From the NCBI GenBank assembly GCA_039819095.1, contig JBCBSP010000001.1:372001-436000 (forward strand): 64,000 nucleotides of DNA. Direction: 5' to 3'. Positions within the stretch are counted from its first letter, which is position 1. Each line of letters starts with the position of its first letter. The notes under the pieces were generated by a model, which was given only the letters and a program-made list of their open reading frames with translations, did no database searches and was not told the origin of the DNA. This DNA comes from JBCBSP01 sp039819095. Its GTDB lineage: Bacteria; Pseudomonadota; Alphaproteobacteria; Caulobacterales; Maricaulaceae. Below, in pieces: positions 8,484 to 15,660 of this stretch. A program made the position numbers and the translations under genes.

Positions 8484-9113
8484 TTATTCGGTCCCGATCT
8501 CGACCATGACCTCATTGCGGCGCAGCGGTCCAGGCACCCAGGGCGCGTCGTAATAGGCGTAGCTCGGCTCGCTGACCGGCGTCAGTCCGGCCTCCTGCAG
8601 GTAGGCCAGGAGCAGGCTTTCCGCTCGCGCCACGGTGCGGTCGCCGGCATAGCCGCTGAACGCGATCGCCGCGACGCGCTTTGCCGGTTCCTCCCGCAGG
8701 GTGACTGAGGGGTCGTTGGGCGCCGGGAGCGTCTCCATCGTCCATTCCGACGGCATGATAAAGGCCACAGTCCAGCCCCCGCCCTCACCCGGCTCGGTAG
8801 TGACCGGTGCGGTCATGGCGATCTCCTGACCGGACCGACCGCGCCGCGAGGTCGTCACCGGCGCCGTCATCGCAATCTCCGACCGGGGCGCATTGCCGCC
8901 GAATATATAGTTGGCGAGTGGGCGAAACCCGCGCCCCGAGGCCGCGCGGCGAGACCCGTCCACCTGGACCTCGGCGACAATCACCGGCGCATAATCCCGA
9001 ATCTCGATCGGCCCATCGCGGGCGATCAGCGTGTATTGCGGTTCCTCTGTCGCGCCCGCGCCGGCGGGCAGCACAAAGGCCGCAAAAGCTGCGATGAAAA
9101 TGGACAGGCGCAT
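8484..9113 (-). CDS. SOUL family heme-binding protein with signal peptide
   Basis: A 209-residue protein with signal peptide MRLSIFIAAFAAFVLPAGAGA, so exported. The mature part begins with the SOUL-type strand YTLIARDGPIEIRDYAPVIVAEV and contains the family motif EIAMTAPV twice, at about residues 79-86 and 97-104, followed by FIMPSEWTMETLPAPND. The final strands (YAYYDAPWVPGPLRRNEVMVEI) are also typical, with the 'PW..P..RRNE' signature. SOUL/HBP proteins bind heme or tetrapyrroles, and bacterial periplasmic members lack a settled role. The ATG at 9111-9113 is the only sensible start because it yields the signal peptide. Downstream lies a decayed nucleotidyltransferase gene. Confidence 0.85.
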   Translation of the reverse strand: MRLSIFIAAFAAFVLPAGAGATEEPQYTLIARDGPIEIRDYAPVIVAEVQVDGSRRAASGRGFRPLANYIFGGNAPRSEIAMTAPVTTSRRGRSGQEIAMTAPVTTEPGEGGGWTVAFIMPSEWTMETLPAPNDPSVTLREEPAKRVAAIAFSGYAGDRTVARAESLLLAYLQEAGLTPVSEPSYAYYDAPWVPGPLRRNEVMVEIGTE

Positions 9114-9167
9114 GGCGGATCTCCTGAGAGGACGTGTCAGAAGATACGTGGGCAGGCGGTGCTGGGA

Positions 9168-9470
9168 TCACTTTGGACGGGCCTGCCAAAGCTTCACAAG
9201 GTCATGGCTGCGTTGAGCGCCTCCTCCTTGGGTCGGAGATGAATCGAACAGCGTCATTGAATCGACCTTCAGCCCAAGATGCTCGACCAGAAAGTCATCG
9301 AAGTCGCTGAGATCAAAGAAGGTCGGCGTCGTCACGAAATCCACGACCAGATCCAGATCGCTGTCGGGCCGCCCCTCGCCCGGGATTCAAACACAGCGAT
9401 GCCTGTCACGCCGAAACGTTCGCGCAATTCAGGCTTGAGGCCGTTTAAGGGTTTCTATCGCCGGGTCCGT
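9168..9470 (-). pseudogene. Degraded MNT-type nucleotidyltransferase (minimal NTase) gene with frameshifts
   Basis: On the minus strand one frame reads PELRERFGVTGIAVFESRA and the next frame continues EGRPDSDLDLVVDF, then TTPTFFDLSDFDDFLVEHLGLKVDS and stops with TGA at 9168-9170. Together these recreate the MNT domain: a GSxARG loop (here ESRARG, the Gly replaced by Glu) and the catalytic D-x-D as DSDLDL. The switch of frame falls at GAGGGGC. Restoring a second tandem copy of this 7-mer gives ARGEGRPDSD in frame, so a slipped-strand loss of 7 bp is likely. A further 1-base shift upstream (AAACGGCCTC) splits 'ETLKR' from 'LKPEL'. No HEPN partner gene is visible. MNT proteins are normally antitoxins. 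Confidence 0.75.
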
Positions 9471-9512
9471 AGGCGGAAGTATAGCCCGGCACACTCAACC
9501 CGATAAGCGCGA

Positions 9513-11120
9513 CTACATCCTGAACACGCCGAACCTGGTGTCCTCGATCGGGGCGTTGAGACAGGCGGACAGGGCCAGGCCCACCGCGTCTCGGGTCTGG
9601 TGCGGGGCGATGACGCCGTCATCCCAGAGCCGGGCTGTGGAGTAGTAGGGCGAGCCCTCGGCCTCATATTTGTCCCGGATCGGCGCCTTGAAGGCTTCCT
9701 CGTCTTCAGCCGACCAGTTTTCGCCGCGCGCTTCCATGCCGTCTCGTTTCACCGTAGCCAGAACGCTGGCGGCCTGTTCGCCGCCCATCACCGAAATGCG
9801 CGCATTCGGCCACATGAAGAGGAAGCGCGGGCCGTAGGCGCGCCCGCACATGCCGTAATTGCCGGCCCCGTAGGAGCCGCCGATGACCACGGTGATTTTC
9901 GGCACTTTGGCGGTGGAGACCGCGGTAACGAGCTTGGCGCCGTCCTTGGCGATGCCGCCGGCCTCGTATTTGGACCCGACCATGAAACCGGTAATGTTCT
10001 GCAGGAAGAGCAGCGGGATTTTGCGCTGGCAGCACAGCTCGATGAAATGCGCGCCTTTGAGCGCGCTTTCTGAAAAGAGCACGCCGTTATTGGCGATGAT
10101 GCCCACCGGCATGCCGTGAAGACGCGCAAAGCCGGTGACCAGCGTCTCGCCATACAGCTTCTTGAACTCGTCAAAGCGCGAACCGTCCACGAGGCGCGCG
10201 ATCACCTCGCGCACATCATAGGGGCTGCGCACGTCCTGCGGGATGACGCCGGCCAGCTCGGCCGGGTCGTAGGCGGGCGGCTCCACCGGCGCGATATCAA
10301 GCTCGGCGCGCTTGCGCGGGCCGAGCGTGGCGACGATGCGCCGGGCGATCTGCAGCGCGTGATCGTCATCGGCGGCATAGTGATCGACCACGCCGGACTG
10401 ACGCGCATGCACATCCGCGCCGCCAAGGTCTTCAGCGGAAATCACCTCGCCCGTCGCCGCCTTCACCAGCGGCGGGCCGCCCAGAAAGATCGTGCCCTGC
10501 TTGCGCACGATGACAGTCTCATCGCTCATCGCAGGCACATAGGCGCCGCCCGCCGTGCACGAGCCCATCACCACCGCGATCTGGGCGATGCCTTCAGACG
10601 ACAGATTGGCCTGGTTGAAGAAGATGCGGCCGAAATGGTCCTTGTCGGGGAAAACCTCCGCCTGGTGCGGCAGGTTCGCCCCGCCTGAGTCAACCAGATA
10701 GATGCAGGGCAGCCGGTTTTCCCGGGCGACCTCCTGGGCGCGCAAATGCTTCTTCACCGTCATTGGATAATAGGTGCCGCCCTTCACCGTGGCGTCATTG
10801 CACACGATGACGCATTCGCGCCCCGAGACGCGGCCAATGCCGGCGATCACGCCTGCGCCGTGCACCTCGCCGCCATACATGTCGTGGGCGGCGAGCGCGG
10901 AGAGCTCCAGAAAGGCCGAGCCGGGATCGAGCAGGCGCTGGACCCGGTCGCGCGGCAGAAGCTTGCCCCGGCTGAGATGCTTGTCGCGAGCCCGCTCAGA
11001 CCCGCCCAGCGCCGCAGCAGCGGTTTTCTCATTCAGCTCGCCGACCAGCGCCTGCATGGCGTCGGCATTGGCGCCGAATCCGTCTGAGGCCGGGTCGAGC
11101 TGGGATTGAAGCTGAGTCAT
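9513..11120 (-). CDS. mccB: 3-methylcrotonyl-CoA carboxylase carboxyltransferase (beta) subunit
   Basis: A 535-residue carboxyltransferase, the usual length for MccB. The N-terminal half has LSRGKLLPRDRVQRLLDPGSAFLELS and the CoA-site region PCIYLVDSGGANLPHQAEVFPD, followed by AVVMGSCTAGGAYVPAMSDE. The C-terminal half carries FLQNITGFMVGSKYEAGGIAKDGAK and VVIGGSYGAGNYGMCGRAY, then the GGEQAASVLA motif. The 'DSGGA(N/F)LPxQAEVFPD' and 'GFMVG..YE' forms are those of the methylcrotonyl rather than propionyl enzyme. It transfers CO2 from biotin of MccA to 3-methylcrotonyl-CoA. The start MTQLQSQLDPASD at 11120 faces a divergent gene across 240 bp that contains a strong palindrome. Confidence 0.92.
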   Translation of the reverse strand: MTQLQSQLDPASDGFGANADAMQALVGELNEKTAAAALGGSERARDKHLSRGKLLPRDRVQRLLDPGSAFLELSALAAHDMYGGEVHGAGVIAGIGRVSGRECVIVCNDATVKGGTYYPMTVKKHLRAQEVARENRLPCIYLVDSGGANLPHQAEVFPDKDHFGRIFFNQANLSSEGIAQIAVVMGSCTAGGAYVPAMSDETVIVRKQGTIFLGGPPLVKAATGEVISAEDLGGADVHARQSGVVDHYAADDDHALQIARRIVATLGPRKRAELDIAPVEPPAYDPAELAGVIPQDVRSPYDVREVIARLVDGSRFDEFKKLYGETLVTGFARLHGMPVGIIANNGVLFSESALKGAHFIELCCQRKIPLLFLQNITGFMVGSKYEAGGIAKDGAKLVTAVSTAKVPKITVVIGGSYGAGNYGMCGRAYGPRFLFMWPNARISVMGGEQAASVLATVKRDGMEARGENWSAEDEEAFKAPIRDKYEAEGSPYYSTARLWDDGVIAPHQTRDAVGLALSACLNAPIEDTRFGVFRM

Positions 11121-11224
11121 GGCGAAACCTTCGCAAGAACGTGCGCTGCTAGATCGGCGAAAGGCTTAGCGCGGGCGCCCGCCAGCGGCAATGACCGAAC
11201 CCTACACGCTCGGCTGGATCTAAG

Positions 11225-11240
11225 AGCGAATGTATTCGCT
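11225..11240. promoter_or_regulatory. 16-bp perfect palindrome between divergent mccB and ECH1-like gene (candidate operator)
   Basis: The sequence AGCGAATGTATTCGCT is a perfect 7+2+7 inverted repeat. It lies 105 bp upstream of the mccB start and 120 bp upstream of the ECH1-like start, in the only sizeable divergent spacer in this block. The form (short half-sites, AT spacer) suits a dimeric TetR- or GntR-type regulator of acyl-CoA metabolism. No regulator gene is adjacent, so the binder is unknown. Confidence 0.45.
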
Positions 11241-11360
11241 TATCATCAAGCTTATCGCAGACGCTCAGCCAAAGCCGGCTTTGCGGCTCACCGATGAACG
11301 CGCGCTTGTTCCTCCCCGGCGGGCTCGGGCATGGTGACGGTTCGAACTAAGGAGCCCGCC

Positions 11361-12230
11361 ATGCCTGACGCCAGTTCACACGCCGCTGCGCCCGCCTTCA
11401 CCAGCTTCGCGCTCGCCCAGGATGGGCCGATCGCCCGGCTGACGCTGAACCGGCCTGACAAGCGCAACACGATGACGCCCGCCTTCTGGCGCGAGTTGCC
11501 CGAAGCGGTCATGGCGTTGTCCGACGCGGGCGAAACACGCGTCCTGATCCTCGACGCTGAGGGGCCGGTTTTCACCGCCGGCATGGATATCTCCGTCTTC
11601 ACCGACCCGAATGCGCTGGCCACCGATGATGCGGCGGCGCGCGAGGCCTTCATGACCGCAGCGCTGGCCTTGCAGGACGCCTTCACCGCGTTCGAACGGG
11701 CGCGCTTTCCGGTGATCGCCGCCATGCAGGGGCCCTGCGTCGGCGGCGGAGTGGACATGGTGACCGCCTGCGATCTGCGCTACGCCGCCAAAGACGCGTG
11801 GATGCGGATCGAGGAAACCAACATCGCCATGTTCGCCGATGTCGGGACGCTTCAGCGCCTGCCCAAGCTCATTCCTGAAGGGATTGCGCGCGAGCTCGCC
11901 TATACCGGCGATGCACTGAGCGCTGAGCGCGCATTGTCACTCGGCCTGGTGAACGCGGTTCTGGATGATGCGGCGGCGCTGCGCGCGCATGTCGACCAGG
12001 TCGCTGAAGCGATCGCGTCAAAAGCGCCCCTGACGATCTCCGGGACCAAACGCTCTTTGCTTTATGCGCGCGATCACGCCGTCGCCGACAGCCTGGAACA
12101 CGCCATGACGCTGCAGGCGAGCCTTTGGAGCCCGCCAGACATCATGGAGGCGCTCACCGCGCGCGGCGAAAAGCGCGAAGGCCGGTTCGCCGCGCTGAAA
12201 CCGGTGAAACGGATGGGACGCCAGGATTGA
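11361..12230 (+). CDS. Delta(3,5)-Delta(2,4)-dienoyl-CoA isomerase (ECH1-like crotonase)
   Basis: ATG at 11361 (MPDASSHAAAPAFTSF) is preceded by AAGGAG six bases upstream and is preferred to a start ten codons earlier. The 289-residue protein has the crotonase core: LNRPDKRNTMTPAFWREL, FTAGMDISVF, and GPCVGGGVDMVTACDLRYA. The segment RIEETNIAMFADVGTLQRLPK matches the ECH1 signature. The three acidic catalytic residues of mammalian ECH1 (Asp of GGVD, Glu before the N/D-I/V pair, Asp of ADVGTLQ) all appear retained. It would rearrange 3,5-dienoyl-CoA during beta-oxidation of unsaturated fatty acids. The gene ends 14 bp before the patatin-like gene and is likely co-transcribed with it. Confidence 0.75.
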   Translation: MPDASSHAAAPAFTSFALAQDGPIARLTLNRPDKRNTMTPAFWRELPEAVMALSDAGETRVLILDAEGPVFTAGMDISVFTDPNALATDDAAAREAFMTAALALQDAFTAFERARFPVIAAMQGPCVGGGVDMVTACDLRYAAKDAWMRIEETNIAMFADVGTLQRLPKLIPEGIARELAYTGDALSAERALSLGLVNAVLDDAAALRAHVDQVAEAIASKAPLTISGTKRSLLYARDHAVADSLEHAMTLQASLWSPPDIMEALTARGEKREGRFAALKPVKRMGRQD

Positions 12231-12244
12231 AGCGGCGCTGACAC

Positions 12245-13975
12245 ATGAAACTCGATCTCAGCTTCCTGCCCTTCCTGAAACGCGTTGAAAAACGTGTCCT
12301 GAAGGCCGTCGAAGACGAGGTGGAATGGTTCTGCCTTCCCGCCGGTCAGACCCTGTTCGAGGCCGGGGAGCCGGCTGACGCCTTCTACCTGGTGCGCTCC
12401 GGCACGCTCGCGACCTTTCGCACCGGGGCGGACGGGCGACCGGAACTGATCGGCCATATCCGCGCCGGCGAACCGATCGGCGAGATGGCGCTGGTGGAGG
12501 ACCGCCCGCATTCGGCCAGTGTCTACGCCATGCGCGATTGCGAGCTGGTCCGCCTGCCCAAACGCACCTTCGACAAGCTGACGAAGAAGCATGCCTCGCT
12601 GATGCGCGAGCTGACGCGCATGATGCTGTTCCGGCTGCGAGGCGGCACGCTGCGCGCCCGCGCCGAGCCGCGGATCTTCGCCCTCATCTCCACCTCGCCA
12701 ACCATCGATCTGGACTTTCGCAGTAACGAGCTGGAGTCGGCGTTCAGCGCGATGGGGCTGCGCTGCGCAATCGTGGGCTATGACGGGGCGGACTGGCCGG
12801 GACCCAAACTCGACGCCATCGAAGCCGAGCATGACATCGTCCTGCTCACGGCGCGTCTTGCCGATGCCTCATGGGCCCGGAGGGCCATGGGCCGGGCTGA
12901 CCGGATCTGGCTGCTGGCGCGTGGCGACGCCTGGCCGTCGCGCCCGCTCATGCCCGACGACCCCTCCCCCGCAGCGAAGCTGAAACTGATCGATGTCATC
13001 CTCGTTCATCATGGCGGCGACCGCCCCGGCGCCAGTCCGGCGCAATGGGTCGAAGCCGCAGATTCAGCGCGCTGCTTTCACCTGCGCCAGGGACGCAAGG
13101 ACGATGTCGCGCACCTGGCGCGCGTCGCTGCAGGCCGCTCGGTCGGGCTGGTCCTGTCCGGCGGCGGCGCCCGCGCCTACGCGCATATCGGCGCGGCCCG
13201 GGCGCTGCGGCGCGCCGGGATCGAGTTCGACTTTTATGGCGGCGCCTCCATGGGCGGCATCGTCGCCGCCGGCATGGCGCTGGGCTGGGATGATGACGAG
13301 CTGGAAGCGCGCGTACGCGAGGCCTTCGTGTCGTCTAACCCGTTGAATGACTGGGTGCTCCCGGTCGTGGCCATGACGACAGGGCGCAAGGTCGACAAGC
13401 GGCTGAAAACCCATTTCGGCGAGGTCGAGATCGATGAGCTCGCGCGGCCTTTCTTCTGCGTTTCGTCAAACCTGAAAGACGGCAGCACCCGCATTCATCG
13501 CACCGGCAAGCTGCGCGAGGCCTTGCGCGCCTCCATCGCCATACCCGGCCTGCTGCCGCCGGTCGTGGATGGCGAAGACGTGCTGGTGGACGGGGCGGTG
13601 TTCAACAACTTCCCGGCCAAGGAGATGCGCGCGGTCCATCGCGGGGTGAATATCGGCTGCGACGTCACGCGGGCGCGCGCAATTGATCCCGACGATTTCG
13701 TCAATCCGCCCAGCTTCTTCGGCTGGGCGATAAAAAACGGGCTGCACGACCCGCCGCCCATCGCCTCGCTGCTGATGCGCGCGGCCACCGCCGGCACGAT
13801 CGAACAGCACCTGATCACGCGCGACGCGGTCGATTTGCTGATCCTGCCGGAACTGAAACTCGATCTGCGCGAATGGCGGCGCTTCGACTACGCCGTGGAA
13901 GCCGGCGAGCGGGCCGCCGAGGCGATGCTGGAAAACGCCTCGGATGCGTGCCGCAAGGCGCTGCGTCTGAGCTAG
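12245..13975 (+). CDS. Cyclic nucleotide-binding domain / patatin-like phospholipase protein (NTE-like)
   Basis: A 576-residue fusion. Residues about 15-125 form a cyclic-nucleotide-monophosphate-binding fold (FEAGEPADAFYLVRSGTLATF, GEPIGEMALVEDRPHSASVYA), though the Arg that contacts cAMP phosphate is replaced by HS, so the ligand is uncertain. Residues about 295-470 are a patatin domain with LSGGGARAYAHIGAARAL as oxyanion loop, nucleophile Ser335 in GGASMGG and Asp449 in VDGA. This layout is that of bacterial neuropathy-target-esterase-like lysophospholipases. No membrane segment is seen, so it is probably cytoplasmic or peripheral. It follows a dienoyl-CoA isomerase by 14 bp, consistent with lipid turnover. 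Its stop overlaps the convergent gene on a shared CTAG. Confidence 0.85.
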   Translation: MKLDLSFLPFLKRVEKRVLKAVEDEVEWFCLPAGQTLFEAGEPADAFYLVRSGTLATFRTGADGRPELIGHIRAGEPIGEMALVEDRPHSASVYAMRDCELVRLPKRTFDKLTKKHASLMRELTRMMLFRLRGGTLRARAEPRIFALISTSPTIDLDFRSNELESAFSAMGLRCAIVGYDGADWPGPKLDAIEAEHDIVLLTARLADASWARRAMGRADRIWLLARGDAWPSRPLMPDDPSPAAKLKLIDVILVHHGGDRPGASPAQWVEAADSARCFHLRQGRKDDVAHLARVAAGRSVGLVLSGGGARAYAHIGAARALRRAGIEFDFYGGASMGGIVAAGMALGWDDDELEARVREAFVSSNPLNDWVLPVVAMTTGRKVDKRLKTHFGEVEIDELARPFFCVSSNLKDGSTRIHRTGKLREALRASIAIPGLLPPVVDGEDVLVDGAVFNNFPAKEMRAVHRGVNIGCDVTRARAIDPDDFVNPPSFFGWAIKNGLHDPPPIASLLMRAATAGTIEQHLITRDAVDLLILPELKLDLREWRRFDYAVEAGERAAEAMLENASDACRKALRLS

Positions 13976-14460
13976 AGGTCCGCGTCTTCAAGCTGGGCTT
14001 CCAGCTCCAGCGCACGCTCCGCCGTCATTTCCAGATAGCAGCTGGTTGAGATCACGCTCGCCAGCGTGCCGCCTTCAAACTGCAGCGCCTGCTGGGAGCA
14101 TTCCGCATCGCGATAGCGGATCCAGGCGCGTTGGGCGATCAGGAGCGCCTCGCGTCGGTTCTGCGCATACTCATGATCGAGCGCCTGCCGCAGAGCCCGA
14201 TAGGCCGCGTTCAAACGCTCATCCCAGATCGCGTGCTCACGCCCTGCGCACGTCACCATGCCGACAGTGGTGTCGCCGCCTGGCCGCTCCATGCACGGGC
14301 TCGCCACCCGACCGACGCACGCGCTTGCATCCTCAGCCCTGGCCCGAGCGGCGGCCACGCAGGCGCCGACGATGGCGCGATCAGCGGGATCGATTTCCTG
14401 CTCAACATTCTGAACGGCGAGCGATGAGAGCAAGCCGAGGCTGGCGATTAGCGCGATCAT
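13972..14460 (-). CDS. LprI-like (DUF1311) exported protein
   Basis: A 162-residue protein beginning MIALIASLGLLSSLAVQN, a likely signal peptide. The C-terminal half holds the DUF1311/LprI pattern: WDERLNAAYRALRQALDHEY, then LLIAQRAWIRYRDAECSQQA, and six cysteines overall (VGACVAA, DASACVG, SPCME, VTCAG, AECSQ, TSCYL), which suggests disulfides in the periplasm. Some members of this family inhibit lysozyme in mycobacteria, and others are of unknown role. Its ATG overlaps the stop of isovaleryl-CoA dehydrogenase by 4 bp (14457-14460), so it is translationally coupled to a catabolic gene, an odd pairing. Its own stop overlaps the convergent patatin gene by 4 bp. Confidence 0.75.
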   Translation of the reverse strand: MIALIASLGLLSSLAVQNVEQEIDPADRAIVGACVAAARARAEDASACVGRVASPCMERPGGDTTVGMVTCAGREHAIWDERLNAAYRALRQALDHEYAQNRREALLIAQRAWIRYRDAECSQQALQFEGGTLASVISTSCYLEMTAERALELEAQLEDADL

Positions 14461-15629
14461 TGACTCTGTTCGAACAGCTCGCGTCCGATGAGCCAGCGGC
14501 GGATTTCGCTGGTTCCCGCGCCGATCTCGTAGAGCTTGGCGTCGCGCAGGAGCCGTCCGGTCGGGTATTCGTTGATATAGCCATTGCCGCCTAGGATCTG
14601 GATCGCGTCGAGCGCGCTCTGGGTGGCGGCTTCAGCGGCGAAGAGAATGGCGCCGGCGGCGTCCTTGCGCGTGGTCTTGCCGGCGTCGCAGGCCTGAGCC
14701 ACCGCGTAGACATAGGCGCGCGTCGCGTTCAGGCGCGTATACATGTCGGCCAGCTTGCCCTGGACGAGTTGGAACTCGCCGATGGATTTGCCGAACTGCT
14801 TGCGCTCGTGGACGTATGGCACAACCGCATCCATGCAGGCCTGCATAATACCGATCGGACCCGCCGCGAGCACGGCGCGTTCATAATCAAGCCCGCTCAT
14901 CAGGACGCGAACGCCGCCGCCTTCAATGCCGAGCACGTTCTCCTCGGGCACTTCGCAGTCTTCAAACACCAGCTCACCGGTTTCCGAGCCGCGCATGCCC
15001 AGCTTGTCGAGCTTCTGGGCGATGGAGAAACCGGCCATGCCCTTTTCGATGATGAAGGCGGTAATGCCCTTCGAGCCGCCGGCGGTGTCAGTCTTGGCGT
15101 AGACCACCAGCGTATCGGCACTCGGCCCGTTGGTGATCCACATTTTCGAGCCGTTCAGCACATAGCGGTCCCGGCGCTTTTCCGCCTTCAGGCGCATGGA
15201 GACCACATCGGACCCGGCGCCGGCTTCTGACATGGCCAGCGCGCCGAGATGTTCGCCAGAGATCAGCTTGGGCAGGTATTTCTCACGCTGGGCATCATTG
15301 CCGTTCAGCCTCAGCTGGTTGACGCAAAGATTGGAGTGCGCGCCGTAGGACAGTCCCACCGAGGCGCTCGCCCGGGAGATTTCCTCCATCGCGATGCAGT
15401 GCTCGACATAGCCCAGACCGGTCCCGCCATACTCCTCCTCGACCGTCAGGCCGAGCAGTCCGAGCGCGCCCATCTCAGGCCACAGATCGGCGGGGTGTTC
15501 ATCCTTCGCATCGATATCGTGCGCGCGCGGCGCGATGCGGTCGGCGGCGAAGCTGCGCACGGTGTCGCGCAGCATGTCAGCCGTATCGCCCAAAGCAAAT
15601 TCGAGCGTGGGATACTGGTTTGCAATCAT
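14457..15629 (-). CDS. ivd: Isovaleryl-CoA dehydrogenase
   Basis: The start ATG at 15627-15629 (MIANQYPTLEFALGD) gives 390 residues, the normal acyl-CoA dehydrogenase length. A longer frame upstream runs into the spmX gene and is rejected. Family blocks are VEEEYGGTGLGYVEHCIAMEE, AMSEAGAGSDVVSMRLKAE, the KMWITNGPSADTLVVYAKTD strand, and ILGGNGYINEYPTGRLLRD. The catalytic base is placed at about E250 in SGLDYERAVLAAG, the helix position used by isovaleryl-CoA dehydrogenase rather than the C-terminal Glu of short- and medium-chain enzymes. It oxidises isovaleryl-CoA to 3-methylcrotonyl-CoA using FAD and passes electrons to ETF. It feeds MccAB encoded 3-12 kb away. Confidence 0.9.
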   Translation of the reverse strand: MIANQYPTLEFALGDTADMLRDTVRSFAADRIAPRAHDIDAKDEHPADLWPEMGALGLLGLTVEEEYGGTGLGYVEHCIAMEEISRASASVGLSYGAHSNLCVNQLRLNGNDAQREKYLPKLISGEHLGALAMSEAGAGSDVVSMRLKAEKRRDRYVLNGSKMWITNGPSADTLVVYAKTDTAGGSKGITAFIIEKGMAGFSIAQKLDKLGMRGSETGELVFEDCEVPEENVLGIEGGGVRVLMSGLDYERAVLAAGPIGIMQACMDAVVPYVHERKQFGKSIGEFQLVQGKLADMYTRLNATRAYVYAVAQACDAGKTTRKDAAGAILFAAEAATQSALDAIQILGGNGYINEYPTGRLLRDAKLYEIGAGTSEIRRWLIGRELFEQSQ

Positions 15630-15660
15630 GGCCCGCGAGATACCACGCGCCGGGCGACGG

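Noticed and set aside
8750..8890. Duplicated EIAMTAPVTT motif in the SOUL protein, at first seen as an internal duplication
   Set aside because: Repeated 'IAMTAPV' motifs are common in SOUL proteins, so this is family architecture, not a novelty.
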